This document shows, piece after piece, positions 1-11,041 of a stretch of DNA of 64,000 bases. Location of the stretch: the NCBI GenBank assembly GCA_936920625.1, contig CAKZHC010000039.1, forward strand, positions 1 through 64,000, read 5' to 3'. The DNA is from an uncultured Enterobacteriaceae bacterium. GTDB taxonomy: Bacteria > Pseudomonadota > Gammaproteobacteria > Enterobacterales > Enterobacteriaceae. Every line of letters starts with the position of its first letter. Position 1 is the first letter of the stretch. Below the pieces are notes generated by a model. That model was not told the DNA's origin. It made no database searches and worked only from the letters and a program-made list of their open reading frames with translations. Both the position numbers and the translations under genes were made by a program.

Positions 1-37
1 TCTTATATGTTTATTAAATGAATTTTAATCATAAAAA

Positions 38-51
38 TAAGAATTTTCCTA
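38..51. promoter_or_regulatory. RcsAB-box-like palindrome
   Basis: The 14-mer TAAGAATTTTCCTA differs at one position from the RcsAB box consensus TAAGAATATTCCTA known from enterobacterial capsule and motility promoters. It lies about 170 bp before ulaG and could equally serve a gene to the left of the window. It is a short motif in AT-rich DNA, so chance occurrence is possible. Confidence 0.25.
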
Positions 52-222
52 GTATATTCACAAATATAGTTAACAATTTATCATTGATTGAACTTCTGAT
101 TGTTATTATCAAAAATAATCATTTGTAATCATTCGCTGTCGGATAATAAAGAAGAAAGTGTGTGATGTTTACTGCATTTGACGTATGAAATTCAACACTG
201 TGAACTGGGGCAAATTGAAATC

Positions 223-1290
223 ATGAGTAAAATAGAAAAACTAACACGGGAATCCTGGCTGCTTAACACATTCCCGGAATGGGGCACCTGGCTGAATGAG
301 GAAATTGAACAGGAGAGTGTGGTACCAGGGACTGTAGCTATGTGGTGGCTGGGATGCGCGGGGATCTGGCTGAAAACAGAGGGTAATACTAACATTTGTG
401 TTGATTTCTGGTGTGGAACGGGTAAACGCAGCCGGAACAATCCTTTAATGAGTAAGCAGCATCAAATGATGCGTATGGGGGGAGTCCGTAAACTACAGCC
501 CAATCTGCGGACCATCCCTGTTGTTATGGATCCCTTTGCAATAAAAAAAATTGATGCCGTGTTAGCAACGCACGATCATTCAGATCATATTGATATCAAT
601 GTGGCGTCTGCGGTGGTTAAAAACGGCGGCAATCACGTAAAATTTATTGGTCCGAAGTCGTGCGTCGATCTATGGACTAGCTGGGGTGTACCCCGTGATC
701 GCTGTATCACTGTGCGTGTTGGTGACGAAGTTGTGGTTGGCGATGTGATAGTAAAAGTACTGGATTCTTTTGACCGTACGGCATTAATCACGGTACCACC
801 CGGTGTTTCCTCCAGCGATAAACGTATTCTCAGTGGTATGGACGAAAAATCAGTTAACTATTTGCTCAAGACCTCTGGCGGTAATATCTATCACTCTGGA
901 GATTCCCACTACTCAAACTACTATGCCCGACACGGCAATGAGCATCAGATTGATGTGGCCCTGCTCTCTTTCGGAGAAAATCCACGCGGTGTGACGGATA
1001 AAATGACGGCATCAGATATTCTGCGTGCAGGTGAGTCATTAAATGCAAAGGTCATCATCCCGATTCACCACGATATCTGGTCTAACTTCCATGGTGATCC
1101 ACGGGAGATCGAAGTATTGTGGAAGATGAAAAAGGATCGGCTCTGTTATGGATTCCGGCCATTTTTCTGGCAGCCGGGTGGTAAGTATTGTTTTCCGTCG
1201 GATAAAGAGAAAATGTACTATCAGCACCCCAGGGGCTTTCATGACATTTTTGTTGATGAACCAGAGCTTCCCTATAAAGCCTATCTGTAA
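223..1290 (+). CDS. ulaG: L-ascorbate-6-phosphate lactonase UlaG
   Basis: Predicted cytoplasmic Mn-dependent lactonase that opens L-ascorbate 6-phosphate to 3-keto-L-gulonate 6-phosphate in anaerobic ascorbate use. The 355-residue product matches E. coli UlaG (354) over its whole length. The metallo-beta-lactamase signature THDHSDHID is at residues 116-124, and later metal ligands lie in [10 protein letters not shown] and [10 protein letters not shown]. The ATG at 223 gives the MSK..TRESW N-terminus of the family; an in-frame TTG at 178 would add 15 residues with no counterpart. It is followed by ulaE and ulaR on the same strand. The usual neighbours ulaABC (PTS transporter), ulaD and ulaF are not visible. 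Confidence 0.93.
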   Translation: MSKIEKLTRESWLLNTFPEWGTWLNEEIEQESVVPGTVAMWWLGCAGIWLKTEGNTNICVDFWCGTGKRSRNNPLMSKQHQMMRMGGVRKLQPNLRTIPVVMDPFAIKKIDAVLATHDHSDHIDINVASAVVKNGGNHVKFIGPKSCVDLWTSWGVPRDRCITVRVGDEVVVGDVIVKVLDSFDRTALITVPPGVSSSDKRILSGMDEKSVNYLLKTSGGNIYHSGDSHYSNYYARHGNEHQIDVALLSFGENPRGVTDKMTASDILRAGESLNAKVIIPIHHDIWSNFHGDPREIEVLWKMKKDRLCYGFRPFFWQPGGKYCFPSDKEKMYYQHPRGFHDIFVDEPELPYKAYL

Positions 1291-1380
1291 TTTTCGTCAG
1301 CAGTCATCACTTATGTCGTTATGGAAACGACATTTGCGAAAGCTACTGTTGGTACTTCAACCCGAGGCAGAATATCCATC

Positions 1381-2256
1381 ATGTACGATTTACGTTCTGT
1401 GTGCCGACTGGGTGTGTATGAAAAAGCGATGCCTGCTGACCTGGAGTGGGAACAGAAATTAATGATAGCCAGATCGCTTGGTTTTGATTTTATCGAGATA
1501 TCCATTGATGAATCAGAAGAACGACTGGCCAGATTAACCTGGTCTGATAATAAAATTTATCATTTGCGTCGACGGTGTGAGCAGCTGGCAATGCCTTTTC
1601 AATCTATGTGTCTGAGTGCACATAGACGCTATCCGTTTGGATCTAAATATGCCTCAACACGTGCCAGGGCTGCGACGATCATGCAACAGGCTATATCGCT
1701 GGCTTACAAGCTGGGCGTGCGATGCATCCAGCTTGCTGGCTACGATGTTTATTATGAAGAACAAAGCGAAACAACTCATCAGTTTTTCATCTCAGGAATG
1801 AGGCATGCCAGTAAACTGGCTGAGCGAGCGGGTATCATGCTGGGTGTTGAGATCATGGATACCCCTTATCTGAATTCATTAAGCAAATTTGAGATGCTCA
1901 AAAGGGCTATTCCTTCCCCCTGGTTTATGGCATATCCGGATGTTGGCAACATTAGTGGCTGGAATTATGATATCAGCACTGAATTAATGCTAAGCGGTAA
2001 TCATATTGTTCAGATTCATCTGAAAGAGAGCCTTAATGTTACAACGCAGAATAAGGGGCAATTTCGTAATTTATTGATCGGCGAAGGTAATGTCGATTTT
2101 CTGGCAGTATTTCGCACTCTGGCCAGAATGAACTATAACGGACCGTTGGTTATTGAAATGTGGGCTGAGGATAAACACTGGAAAACTAATCTGGAGACAG
2201 CAAAATCACGTCTGTTAGCTTGGAGCCGGCAAGCGGGTTTTGCATTAACAGAGTAG
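1381..2256 (+). CDS. ulaE: L-xylulose/L-ribulose 5-phosphate 3-epimerase, UlaE family
   Basis: TIM-barrel sugar-phosphate epimerase of the UlaE/SgbU family, expected to convert L-xylulose 5-phosphate to L-ribulose 5-phosphate after the UlaD step. Family blocks are all present: LGVYEKAMPA near the N-terminus, FIEISIDESEERL, MCLSAHRRYPFGS, IQLAGYDVYYEE, GVEIMDTPYLNS, YPDVGNISGW and VIEMWAED. The ATG at 1381 (291 aa) follows GAGG at 1364-1367; an upstream in-frame ATG at 1321 adds 20 residues without homology. It lies 90 bp after ulaG, probably in one transcript. UlaE, SgbU and related enzymes are similar, so the exact substrate rests on the ula neighbours. Confidence 0.88.
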   Translation: MYDLRSVCRLGVYEKAMPADLEWEQKLMIARSLGFDFIEISIDESEERLARLTWSDNKIYHLRRRCEQLAMPFQSMCLSAHRRYPFGSKYASTRARAATIMQQAISLAYKLGVRCIQLAGYDVYYEEQSETTHQFFISGMRHASKLAERAGIMLGVEIMDTPYLNSLSKFEMLKRAIPSPWFMAYPDVGNISGWNYDISTELMLSGNHIVQIHLKESLNVTTQNKGQFRNLLIGEGNVDFLAVFRTLARMNYNGPLVIEMWAEDKHWKTNLETAKSRLLAWSRQAGFALTE

Positions 2257-2367
2257 ACAAAGGGTGTGCGATAGTGGTTACAGATAAAGCATTTTTTTCT
2301 GTTACACATTATGTAATCAGTAATCAGTAATCTGTACAGATAACTACATTAAAGAGTATGTCTATTT

Positions 2368-3123
2368 ATGACAGAAAGCCAGCGTCATCATGCAATTCTC
2401 GAGTTTCTCCAGCGTAAGCGATATATAACGGTGCCAGGGCTGACAGAAACGTTCGAGGTATCTCCAGCAACAGCGAGAAGGGATATCAATAAGCTCAATA
2501 ATGAGGGTAAGCTGCGTAAGGTGCGTAACGGCGCTGAAGTGCTGCCCCATCAAAAAACATTTTGGGCGCCACTTAACATTCAGCAAGTTTCAAATCTTGA
2601 CGAAAAGGTACGTATCTCTCAAGAGGCCGATGCACTGATAAGTGAGGGAGAAAGTGTTGTCATCAACTGTGGTTCAACAGCTTTCTTATTAGGGCAGAAG
2701 GTGTGTGGCAAAGATGTTCAGGTCATCACCAATTACTTTCCTCTGGCTAACTTTTTAATTGAAAAAGATCACGATGGGGTGGTCATCATTGGGGGTCAGT
2801 ATAATAAAAGTCAGTCAATCATGTTGGCGTCCCAGGATGAGGTCTCTTCGCTCTATGCCGGGCACTGGATGTTCACTAGTGGCAGAGGTGTTACATCTGA
2901 AGGTCTCTACAAAGTGGAGATGCTGACTGCAATGGCAGAGCAAAAAATGCTGGCTCACATTGGTAAACTGGCCGTGCTGGTGGATAGCAGTAAAATCGGT
3001 CAGCGCGCCGGCATGCTGTTTTGCTCAGCAGCACGCATCGATATCCTGATTACCGGCAAAGAGGCTGACGCGTTGACGATTTCGGAGCTACAGCTTAAAG
3101 GCGTTGATGTGCATCTGGTATAA
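2368..3123 (+). CDS. ulaR: DeoR-family repressor UlaR
   Basis: Predicted repressor of ascorbate genes, released by L-ascorbate 6-phosphate. Length (251 aa) equals that of E. coli UlaR. An N-terminal DeoR winged helix-turn-helix (about residues 5-57, recognition helix around [12 protein letters not shown]) precedes the sugar-phosphate sensor domain with [25 protein letters not shown], [10 protein letters not shown] and [22 protein letters not shown]. In E. coli ulaR is transcribed apart from ulaG; here it is the third gene of a co-directional cluster, 111 bp after ulaE. That gap holds overlapping TAATCAG repeats around 2311-2331, which may be operator sequence. Confidence 0.9.
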   Translation: MTESQRHHAILEFLQRKRYITVPGLTETFEVSPATARRDINKLNNEGKLRKVRNGAEVLPHQKTFWAPLNIQQVSNLDEKVRISQEADALISEGESVVINCGSTAFLLGQKVCGKDVQVITNYFPLANFLIEKDHDGVVIIGGQYNKSQSIMLASQDEVSSLYAGHWMFTSGRGVTSEGLYKVEMLTAMAEQKMLAHIGKLAVLVDSSKIGQRAGMLFCSAARIDILITGKEADALTISELQLKGVDVHLV

Positions 3124-3265
3124 CAGGCGAAATACAGACCACATTTTGTGCAGAGAGAGTAAATTTCACGTAAATGCACAGCATTTCGCAAAGGAGTCGC
3201 TCAGGTATCAGGATGCTTATATATCTTTGTGACGATGTTACGAATGATAAAAATAGTGGGAGACA

Positions 3266-3284
3266 GCCCCGAGATCGCCGGGGC
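3266..3284 (-). terminator. Hairpin in the ulaR/rne convergent gap, probable rne terminator
   Basis: A 6-bp GC stem (GCCCCG / CGGGGC) with a 7-nt loop lies between the converging ends of ulaR and rne. Read on the minus strand, a T-rich stretch appears only some 10 nt later, so the terminator is weak or imperfect. Confidence 0.4.
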
Positions 3285-3304
3285 AGGTTGTTGGTTGCAT
3301 AAAT

Positions 3305-6300
3305 TCAGGGCGTTGTCACAGGAGCAGAGGCATGCTGCGAGGCGGAATGACCGCCGGCGGCTCCTCGCCCTTTAAGAGTAAATGTCTGACGAATCCAGTC
3401 ACTATGGTGGTGCGAAACTTCCGGAATCCAGGCTGGCGCCGGTGCACGAGTTACCGGTGCACTGGAGTAATGACTGCAGACTAATGTAGTTCGCTGGCTG
3501 TCAACATCTGCTGATATTTCCTCTGCACGCTGAACGGGCGCTTTGACTGGGGCGCTTTCATTCTCTCTGTGAACAATTTTATTTTCAGGTTGAAGTTGAA
3601 GTTGAACAGGTGGAGCAGAAAATGCCATTTCTTCACTCTGGCCTTTTTCATCTGAGCCTGGGACTACTTCGACAACAGAGTGCATTTCTTGAGTCTCTGC
3701 TACAGAACCACTCTTATCAGTACTAGCTGAAGGCAGCTTCCCTTCTGTGGGGGGAAGAGATGTTGCTGTTACATTACGTTCAGTATCAGTATTGGGATTT
3801 TCAGCAGCCGCGTACTGTCCATCTTGCCTGGCATCATGATTCAGCGTCGTGACTTCGGGCAACTGAGACGTGGCTGGCTCTGTCACAGTGGTAGTTTTTG
3901 TTTTCTGCTGATTAAAGGACGACTCATCACTGTTAACCAGACGATAGTCAATCCATACCTTACCAGAAGCCAGCTCAGGTGAGGCCGATGCGGCTATCAA
4001 AGGTGAGGGTGATACTGGCGGATAACGCTCATCACGATAACGGCGTCTGCGCTGGCCACTGACCCGCAGGTGTCGTGGGGAACGGCGTGAACGGCGTGGC
4101 ATCGAGTTGTTATCCTGTTCACTATGCGTTTCAGGCACAGCGGCCGTTTCTGAGGTTTTTTCAGGCGATTCAGGCAGACTAATGACGGGCTCAGTCGCTA
4201 TCAGTGGTTCATTAGTGGCGAGCTTTTCTTCAACGATACGTATTTTTTGGGTCAGCTGTCGCTGTCTGCGCCGTGGCATGACCTGCACATGTTCTTCGCG
4301 CTTTTGGCCTCCGGGCTGAATACTCGCATTGTCCGCCTGGGTATCTTCAGCACTGCTTCTGACTCTGGCTGGCGTCTGGTTTTTTTCTTCCTGGCGCCGC
4401 CGCTGGCGTTCTGGCCGCTGTTCATGGCGTTGTGTCTGCTCTGCCTGCTGCGGATTACGTGTTTTATCGTTCAGCTGAGTACGCTGTTCTTCTCGATTTT
4501 CCGTTACCTGGCGTTTATTGCGGCGATTCTCATCACCCTTCTCACGCTGGCGGTTATTACGCTCGTAGCGTTCCCGGCGATAACGATCACGGCGGTTACT
4601 ACTACGATCACGCCGATCATTATGCGGCGTGCTTGCAGGTATATTTTCTTGTTCCTTTTTGTCCCCTGATTCTTGTGTCTCAACATCGGTGCCAGCAAGA
4701 ATCCGCCTGAAGCCACTCATTAAACGCGCAATAACACTGGGCATCTTTGGAGTGGTAGTGACAGCCGCCATATGTTCAGAGGCACGCGATGTGGTCTGGG
4801 ATGTTGTAGCAGAAGTGCGCTTATTCCCCTCCGCTCTTTGTGAAGAGGCCGGAGCATTCTGAATTGCAAATGCAGCGAGAGCAGGAGTTTCTACCTGACG
4901 GCGTTCGGCCTGATCCTCTTTTGATGGCAGCATCATCTCCGTTTCATGAAGTTTTGGCAGATGATAACTTAGCGTATGCGTATTTTCGCCTTTGCGCACT
5001 CGCAATACAGAATAGAGTGGAGTCTGCATTCTGTCGTCCGGAACGATAACCGCTCTTACACCTGCCTGCCGTTTTTCAATTGCACTAACGGATTCCCTTT
5101 TTTCGTTAAGCAAATAAGAGGCGATTTGAACTGGTACAATCGCGTGCACTTCCTGAGTATTCTCCTTGAGTGCCTCCTCTTCAATTAAACGCAGAATGGA
5201 AAGTGACAGCGATTCGTTATCACGAATAGTCCCAGTACCACTACAACGCGGGCAAACATGGTGGCTTGACTCACCCAGAGACGGGCTGAGTCGTTGCCGT
5301 GACATCTCAAGAAGGCCAAAACGTGAGATATGACTAATCTGAATCCGCGCCCGATCCTGACGCACCGCTTCCCGCAAACGATTTTCTACCGTTCGTTGAT
5401 GACGAACTGGCGTCATATCGATGAAATCAATAACAATCAGCCCACCAAGATCGCGCAGACGTAACTGGCGGGCAATTTCATCAGCTGCTTCAAGATTAGT
5501 ATTGAACGCGGTCTCTTCAATATCTCCGCCACGGGTAGCACGTGCGGAGTTAATATCAATCGCCGTTAAGGCCTCAGCACTGTCTATAACGATAGACCCG
5601 CCAGAGGGGAGGCGCACTTCACGCTGGAAAGCTGATTCGATCTGCGATTCGATCTGATAATGGCTGAATAGGGGAATTTCGCCTGTGTAAAGTTTAATTT
5701 TACTACCAAAATCGGGGCGACCGAGTGCACTAATATGCTGGCGTGCCAGGTCAAATATGCCAGGATTATCAATCAGGATTTCGCCAATATCTGGCCGCAG
5801 ATAGTCACGAAAAGCGCGAACAATAACGTTACTCTCCTGATGGATGAGAAACGGAGCAGGCCGGCTGGCCGCTGCTTTTTTGATCGCTTCCCAGTGTTTC
5901 AGGCGAAAGCTAAGATCCCACTGTAGTGCTTCAGCAGATTTGCCGACTCCTGCCGTTCGTACAATCAGCCCCATGCCATCTGGCAGCTCCAGAGAAGAGA
6001 TGGCTTCCTTTAATTCAGCGCGATCATCCCCCTCAATACGGCGGGAAATCCCGCCAGCTCTCGGATTATTAGGCATTAACACCAGATAGCTGCCCGCCAG
6101 ACTAATAAATGTGGTCAGGGCAGCACCTTTGCTACCACGTTCTTCTTTATCGATTTGAATAATGACTTCTTGCCCTTCACGCAGTACATCTTTGATGTTC
6201 GGGCGGCCATGAAAATTATAATGTTCTGGGAAGTAATCGCGGGAGATTTCTTTTAGAGGCAGAAAACCATGACGTTCAGCCCCATAGTCTACAAAAGTTG

Positions 6301-6463
6301 CTTCCAGGCTCGGTTCAACGCGTGTGATTTTACCTTTATAAATGTTAGCCTTTTTCTGTTCATGTCCGGGGCTTTCAATATCGAGATCGTACAGGCGTTG
6401 TCCGTCAACAAGGGCAACACGCAACTCTTCTTGTTGAGTCGCGTTAATCAACATTCTTTTCAT
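3305..6463 (-). CDS. rne: Ribonuclease E
   Basis: Essential endoribonuclease and scaffold of the RNA degradosome, acting in mRNA decay and rRNA/tRNA maturation at the inner membrane. The 1052-residue product has the S1 domain (about 39-119), the 5' sensor and the DNase I-like catalytic domain with Asp303 (AIDIN) and Asp346 (VIDFID). The Zn-link cysteines Cys404 and Cys407 (CPRC) are present. The C-terminal half is low-complexity. It keeps the amphipathic membrane anchor ([18 protein letters not shown]), Arg-rich RNA-binding tracts, an enolase-site-like KVWIDYRLV and the PNPase-binding tail ([11 protein letters not shown]). A complete scaffold tail argues that this genome is not yet heavily reduced. 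Confidence 0.98.
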   Translation of the reverse strand: MKRMLINATQQEELRVALVDGQRLYDLDIESPGHEQKKANIYKGKITRVEPSLEATFVDYGAERHGFLPLKEISRDYFPEHYNFHGRPNIKDVLREGQEVIIQIDKEERGSKGAALTTFISLAGSYLVLMPNNPRAGGISRRIEGDDRAELKEAISSLELPDGMGLIVRTAGVGKSAEALQWDLSFRLKHWEAIKKAAASRPAPFLIHQESNVIVRAFRDYLRPDIGEILIDNPGIFDLARQHISALGRPDFGSKIKLYTGEIPLFSHYQIESQIESAFQREVRLPSGGSIVIDSAEALTAIDINSARATRGGDIEETAFNTNLEAADEIARQLRLRDLGGLIVIDFIDMTPVRHQRTVENRLREAVRQDRARIQISHISRFGLLEMSRQRLSPSLGESSHHVCPRCSGTGTIRDNESLSLSILRLIEEEALKENTQEVHAIVPVQIASYLLNEKRESVSAIEKRQAGVRAVIVPDDRMQTPLYSVLRVRKGENTHTLSYHLPKLHETEMMLPSKEDQAERRQVETPALAAFAIQNAPASSQRAEGNKRTSATTSQTTSRASEHMAAVTTTPKMPSVIARLMSGFRRILAGTDVETQESGDKKEQENIPASTPHNDRRDRSSNRRDRYRRERYERNNRQREKGDENRRNKRQVTENREEQRTQLNDKTRNPQQAEQTQRHEQRPERQRRRQEEKNQTPARVRSSAEDTQADNASIQPGGQKREEHVQVMPRRRQRQLTQKIRIVEEKLATNEPLIATEPVISLPESPEKTSETAAVPETHSEQDNNSMPRRSRRSPRHLRVSGQRRRRYRDERYPPVSPSPLIAASASPELASGKVWIDYRLVNSDESSFNQQKTKTTTVTEPATSQLPEVTTLNHDARQDGQYAAAENPNTDTERNVTATSLPPTEGKLPSASTDKSGSVAETQEMHSVVEVVPGSDEKGQSEEMAFSAPPVQLQLQPENKIVHRENESAPVKAPVQRAEEISADVDSQRTTLVCSHYSSAPVTRAPAPAWIPEVSHHHSDWIRQTFTLKGRGAAGGHSASQHASAPVTTP

Positions 6464-7022
6464 CGTAACTTACTCATTAATTCTACATTTAGTGACAGAG
6501 CTACGGACAGGTTGGCACTGGACGTGAAATATCGACGGCCCCATCTTTATTGTAAGCCACTCGCTTTAAAGTGACGACCTGAGGAACCTATATTTCTGCC
6601 AGCCTATTTTTCATTTGGAACAACAGCACTAACAGAAGGAAACGCTGTTATAAACAGCAAGTGACCCGACACTATCTATCGCCCAGACCGCAAACCGTAG
6701 CCCACTAAGTGCCTGATTTCACTATACGTCTTACGCCATTGCTGCGTTGCGACATTCGGCAAACATAGCTAATACTCTTTATATTGCTTTCACAAAATTA
6801 AACTGGAAAACTTGAGCATTATTCCATTGCTAACCTCGTGTTAGCAAGGTTACTTTAAGAGCTTAATGAAGTTTATTTCACTTTCTGGCTTTTTTTTGGC
6901 AAAAGATGGTACTCATTTGGCTGAAAAGTTGTCATAAACTTTATCTGATAGTATAAAAAAACTAGCTAACTTTATAAAAAAGAGGTGGCGCTATTATTGC
7001 GCCGAAATTAAAATTATCTGCC
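6464..7022. promoter_or_regulatory. Divergent rne/rluC control region
   Basis: This 559-bp spacer has no gene. In E. coli the rne mRNA carries a leader of about 360 nt through which RNase E limits its own synthesis, and the space here is sufficient for one on the minus strand; conservation of its hairpins could not be tested by eye. Next to rluC a small hairpin (GGCGC / GCGCC, 6987-7003) lies about 20 nt before the start codon and may affect rluC translation. Confidence 0.45.
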
Positions 7023-7973
7023 ATGAAAATCACATCCCCCGGCGTCCGGGTAATCACTATTTCTGCTGACTATGCAGGGCAACGTATCGATAACTTTTTG
7101 TGTACTCAGCTTAAAGGTGTCCCGAAAAGCATGATTTATCGCATTTTGCGTAAGGGAGAGGTGCGTGTAAATAAAAAGCGGATAAAGCCAGAATATAAGC
7201 TGAAACAGGACGACAGCATCCGGATCCCCCCGGTGCGTATGAGCGAACCTGCTACCGGAAAGGTTTCACCAAAACTGTCGCAGGTAGCGTCTCTGGAGAG
7301 CGCTGTTTTGTATGAAGATGATGTGATTCTGGTTATCAATAAACCCTCAGGTATAGCAGTCCATGGTGGAAGTGGCCTCAATTTTGGTGTAATCGAGGGG
7401 TTACGCGCATTACGGCCTCAGGCGCGATTTCTTGAACTCGTTCATCGTCTTGACCGCGATACGTCAGGGGTTCTGTTAATAACCAAAAAGCGCTCATCTC
7501 TGCGCGTACTTCATCAGCAACTACGCGACAGGCTCATCGATAAAGAGTATCTGGCGCTGGTTAGGGGCAGGTGGCCTGATCGTCTGAGGGTGATACGGGC
7601 ACCACTGCTGAGAAATGTATTACAATCTGGTGAGCGGATTGTTCGTGTGAGCGCCGAGGGTAAACCTTGTGAAACGCGTTTTAAAGTGGAACAATATTAC
7701 GCCGATGCTACTTTGATCAAAGCTAGTCCGATAACCGGACGTACGCATCAAATTCGGGTTCATACCTTGCATGCCGGGCATCCAATTGCCTGTGATCCGC
7801 GTTATGGAGATCGTGATTTTGACCGGCACGTTAGCAAGGCTGGTTTGTCCCGTTTGTTTTTACATGCGGTATCACTGATTTTTACTCACCCCGTCAGTGG
7901 TGAGAAAATGCGGGTTGAAGCGCCAATTGATGAGGCACTCAGGCAATGTCTGAAAACGTTACCCGGAGCTTAA
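7023..7973 (+). CDS. rluC: 23S rRNA pseudouridine(955/2504/2580) synthase RluC
   Basis: Converts three uridines of 23S rRNA to pseudouridine. The 316-aa protein has an S4 RNA-binding domain (about 20-80; PKSMIYRILRKGEVRVNKKRIKP is almost identical to E. coli) and the RluA-type catalytic core. Motif HRLDRDTSG carries the catalytic aspartate at residue 144, followed by GRTHQIRVH. It is divergent from rne as in E. coli. The yceF/maf gene that normally follows on the opposite strand is missing. Confidence 0.96.
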   Translation: MKITSPGVRVITISADYAGQRIDNFLCTQLKGVPKSMIYRILRKGEVRVNKKRIKPEYKLKQDDSIRIPPVRMSEPATGKVSPKLSQVASLESAVLYEDDVILVINKPSGIAVHGGSGLNFGVIEGLRALRPQARFLELVHRLDRDTSGVLLITKKRSSLRVLHQQLRDRLIDKEYLALVRGRWPDRLRVIRAPLLRNVLQSGERIVRVSAEGKPCETRFKVEQYYADATLIKASPITGRTHQIRVHTLHAGHPIACDPRYGDRDFDRHVSKAGLSRLFLHAVSLIFTHPVSGEKMRVEAPIDEALRQCLKTLPGA

Positions 7974-8300
7974 TGGCAGGCGTGTCGCATTTGTACCAGC
8001 ATTACGCCGGTTTGCCTGTAAATTATTATATCTGGCTGTTTACTTGTAAATAATTTTTTACCAGTACTGAAGGACGCGACTACATACCTTAAAAGTCACA
8101 TATAATACGGGCTATCGGCGGGTGGACAACGAGAAATAACCGTCAGTCGTGCTATGACATTTTTTACGATCAATAACACAAATTCTACCTGCGTTTTAAA
8201 CTATGGAATGAGTTTAATGTCGATAAATATGTGCCAGGAAAAGAGTATAACAGCCTTTTCCTTTGACTCTGTTGCGTGACAAAGTTAATATGCGCGCCCT
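7974..8300 (+). promoter_or_regulatory. rluC-yceD spacer with yceD-rpmF-fab promoter
   Basis: E. coli has yceF here, but no reading frame or fragment resembling it is visible. The right end carries a strong sigma-70 promoter: TTGACT at 8263-8268, a 17-bp spacer and TAATAT at 8286-8291, about 10 bp before yceD. This is the likely origin of the ribosomal-protein and fatty-acid transcript. Confidence 0.7.
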
Positions 8301-8813
8301 GTGCATAAGGTGAAATTACCATTGTCGCTTGATCCGATTAGGGCGGCACAAAAATGTCTTGATTACCAGGGCATTTATACTGCTAAGCAGACAAGCCGTC
8401 TTGCTGAGGCGGTGTTGAGCGTGGAGAGCGACATAGAGTGCGCTCTTTCCTTCACGATTGATAGTCAGCGTTTAGTTGTATTAAACGTTGCTGCGAGTGC
8501 AGACGTTACCCTGGTCTGCCAGCGTTGTGGAGAACCGTTTGCTCATTATATTAACATAACTGGCTGTTACAGCCCGGTTCGTAGCGAAGATCAGGTGTTG
8601 CCTGATGCATATGAGCCTGTGAATATAAATGAGTCTGGCGAAATAGATTTGTTGGCAATAATCGAAGATGAAATTATTCTCGCATTGCCTTTGATTTCTC
8701 TGCATGATGCGAAACACTGCAGAGTGTCCGAAGCGGATATGGTCTTTGGTCAGTTGCCTGAAGAGGCTGAACAATCAAACCCATTTGCCGCATTAATCAG
8801 TTTAAAGTCCTAA
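8301..8813 (+). CDS. yceD: YceD (DUF177) 23S rRNA accumulation protein
   Basis: DUF177 protein co-transcribed with rpmF; the family is linked to 23S rRNA accumulation, though the mechanism is unsettled. The GTG start gives [18 protein letters not shown], matching E. coli MQKVKLPLTLDP. The conserved CQRCG pair (residues about 73-76) and the C-terminal [17 protein letters not shown] block are present. At 170 aa it is of normal length. It lies 18 bp ahead of rpmF, and tight coupling to L32 synthesis is the usual arrangement. Confidence 0.92.
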   Translation: MHKVKLPLSLDPIRAAQKCLDYQGIYTAKQTSRLAEAVLSVESDIECALSFTIDSQRLVVLNVAASADVTLVCQRCGEPFAHYINITGCYSPVRSEDQVLPDAYEPVNINESGEIDLLAIIEDEIILALPLISLHDAKHCRVSEADMVFGQLPEEAEQSNPFAALISLKS

Positions 8814-8831
8814 GTAACAGGAGTAAGGTCG

Positions 8832-9002
8832 ATGGCCGTACAACAAAATAAGCCCACCCGTTCTAAGCGCGGTATGCGCCGTTCACACGACGCACTGACC
8901 ACACCTGCTTTGTCTGTAGATCAGGTTTCAGGTGAAACACATCGCCGTCATCATATCACGGCGGATGGCTACTACCGTGGTCGTAAAGTCATTACAAAGT
9001 AG
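8832..9002 (+). CDS. rpmF: 50S ribosomal protein L32
   Basis: Small basic protein of the large ribosomal subunit, 56 residues. It starts [20 protein letters not shown], as in E. coli, and ends [15 protein letters not shown]. It is one residue shorter than the E. coli protein through a change in the middle. The ATG follows AGGAGTAAGG. It belongs to the yceD-rpmF-plsX-fab operon, linking ribosome and membrane synthesis. Confidence 0.97.
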   Translation: MAVQQNKPTRSKRGMRRSHDALTTPALSVDQVSGETHRRHHITADGYYRGRKVITK

Positions 9003-9028
9003 CGCTTGCAGCACCGTATGGTGATAAA

Positions 9029-10054
9029 TTGACTACCTTAACCTTGGCGATAGATGCCATGGGCGGGGATTTTGGGCCCAGTGTTACAGTGCCCGCTTCA
9101 TTGCAGGCACTGGCAACTTATCCCGAATTGTCTATTCTTCTGGTCGGTGACCCTGGCGTTATCACATCATCATATAGCATCACCAGTGACAATGCTGCCT
9201 TGCGTGAACGGCTGCAAATCATTCCGGCTCAATCGGTTATCGCAAGTAATGCAAAACCCTCACAGGCAATTCGTAACAGTCATAGTACTTCAATGCGTAT
9301 TGCTCTGGAGATGGTTAACGCGGGAACAGCTCAAGCCTGTATCAGCGCCGGTAACACGGGTGCATTAATGGGGCTGGCTAAATTACTGCTCAAACCATTA
9401 GAAGGGATTGAGCGCCCGGCGTTAATGACTGTACTACCTTATCAGAATAAGGGCGGAACGGTATTGCTTGATCTGGGAGCTAATGTGGACTCTGACAGTA
9501 ATATGCTGGTGCAGTTTGCACAGATGGGTGCGGTAATGGCAGAAGAGATGCTATTGATTGCCAGACCACGTGTAGCATTATTGAACATTGGTCAGGAAGA
9601 GACCAAAGGTATGGGGGCTATCCAGCAGGCAGCAACGATGCTTCGTGATCTCAATGATATTAACTATATTGGATTCATTGAAGGTAACGATCTTCTCACG
9701 GGGAAAGCCGATGTAGTAGTTTGTGATGGTTTCATTGGTAACATTACGCTAAAAACCATGGAAGGAGCAGTTAGAATATTTCTTTCGCTGCTGAAATCAC
9801 CAGTGGAAAATAACAAGACTTCATGGTGGTTAAGTATTGTCGGGGGATGGTTACAAAAAAGACTCATCAGAAGATTAAGTCATCTCAACCCTGATCAATA
9901 CAATGGAGCTTATCTATTGGGATTGCGTGGCACGGTTATTAAGAGTCATGGTGCCGCAAATCAACGTGCATTTGCAACGGCAATAGGGCAGGCAGTACAG
10001 GCGGTGCAGCGGCAAGTAGCAGAGCGGATGGCCGCGCGCCTAAAGACAACTTAA
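9029..10054 (+). CDS. plsX: Phosphate acyltransferase PlsX
   Basis: Makes acyl-phosphate from acyl-ACP for phospholipid synthesis at the membrane periphery. The TTG start gives [19 protein letters not shown], matching the E. coli N-terminus. Family blocks include [64 protein letters not shown] and [17 protein letters not shown]. At 341 aa the C-terminus is about 15 residues shorter than my recollection of E. coli PlsX. It lies 26 bp after rpmF and 18 bp before fabH. Confidence 0.96.
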   Translation: MTTLTLAIDAMGGDFGPSVTVPASLQALATYPELSILLVGDPGVITSSYSITSDNAALRERLQIIPAQSVIASNAKPSQAIRNSHSTSMRIALEMVNAGTAQACISAGNTGALMGLAKLLLKPLEGIERPALMTVLPYQNKGGTVLLDLGANVDSDSNMLVQFAQMGAVMAEEMLLIARPRVALLNIGQEETKGMGAIQQAATMLRDLNDINYIGFIEGNDLLTGKADVVVCDGFIGNITLKTMEGAVRIFLSLLKSPVENNKTSWWLSIVGGWLQKRLIRRLSHLNPDQYNGAYLLGLRGTVIKSHGAANQRAFATAIGQAVQAVQRQVAERMAARLKTT

Positions 10055-10072
10055 GAGCGACCCAGGCGCAGG

Positions 10073-11023
10073 ATGTATACAAAAATTCTCGGTACGGGCA
10101 GTTATTTGCCCGCACAGGTGCGTACTAACGCCGATTTAGAAAAGATGGTAGATACTTCTGACGAGTGGATCGTTACTCGTACTGGTATTCGTGAACGCCG
10201 TGTTGCTTCTGCCGACGAGACAGTTACAACGATGGGCTGTCAGGCTGCCAGAAATGCACTGAAGATGGCCGGGGTTGATAAAAACGATATCGGTCTGATT
10301 CTCGTGGCGACAACTACGTCAAGCCATGCTTTTCCCAGTGCTGCCTGTATGATTCAGGATTTGCTTGATATTGAAGACTGTATCGCTTTCGATGTTGCTG
10401 CTGCCTGTGCAGGTTTTATCTACGCGCTGAGCATTGCTGACCAGTATATTAAAAATGGTGCAGTTAAGTCCGCACTGGTTATTGGTGCCGACTTACTTAC
10501 CCCAACGCTGAATCCGGAGGATCGCAGCACGCTGATTTTGTTTGGCGATGCATCAGGGGCAGTAGTCTTGGGTGGCAGTGATGCCCAAGGTATCATTTCT
10601 ACACATCTTCATGCAAATGGACGCCATGGGCAATTACTGATGTTGCCTCATCAGTCCCGTACAGTCACCAGATCAGCCTGGCTTACGATGACGGGTAATG
10701 AAGTATTCAAAGTCGCAGTAAGCGAACTGGCGCGTGTTGTTGATGAAACGCTTACCGCTAATAATCTTAATTGTAGTGAACTGGACTGGCTAATACCTCA
10801 TCAGGCAAATTTACGTATTATCAGTGCCACAGCTAAAAAATTAGGTATGGCAATGGAAAAAGTAGTCATCACTCTCGATCGTCATGGTAATACCTCAGCA
10901 GCATCTGTGCCAGCCGCACTGGATGAGGCAGTACGAGACGGGCGCATCCAGCGCGGCCAGTTGATTCTTTTGGAAGCTTTCGGTAGTGGTTTTACCTGGG
11001 GTTCCGCACTAGTTCGTTATTGA
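10073..11023 (+). CDS. fabH: 3-oxoacyl-ACP synthase III
   Basis: Condenses acetyl-CoA with malonyl-ACP to start fatty-acid synthesis. The 316-aa protein carries nucleophile Cys112 in [13 protein letters not shown], the His in [10 protein letters not shown] and the Asn in RHGNTSAAS, completing the Cys-His-Asn triad. Thiolase-fold glycine loops are intact. The ATG at 10073 has a purine-rich site (GGCGCAGG) just upstream. Gene order plsX-fabH-fabD-fabG-acpP-fabF is the standard enterobacterial cluster. Confidence 0.97.
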   Translation: MYTKILGTGSYLPAQVRTNADLEKMVDTSDEWIVTRTGIRERRVASADETVTTMGCQAARNALKMAGVDKNDIGLILVATTTSSHAFPSAACMIQDLLDIEDCIAFDVAAACAGFIYALSIADQYIKNGAVKSALVIGADLLTPTLNPEDRSTLILFGDASGAVVLGGSDAQGIISTHLHANGRHGQLLMLPHQSRTVTRSAWLTMTGNEVFKVAVSELARVVDETLTANNLNCSELDWLIPHQANLRIISATAKKLGMAMEKVVITLDRHGNTSAASVPAALDEAVRDGRIQRGQLILLEAFGSGFTWGSALVRY

Positions 11024-11041
11024 CTCAGGAAAGCAGAAATA

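Noticed and set aside
4247..4669. 140-codon hydrophobic plus-strand frame inside rne
   Set aside because: It is antisense to the Arg/Glu-rich tail of RNase E; that codon composition gives long apparent membrane-like frames on the other strand. No ribosome site or family motif.
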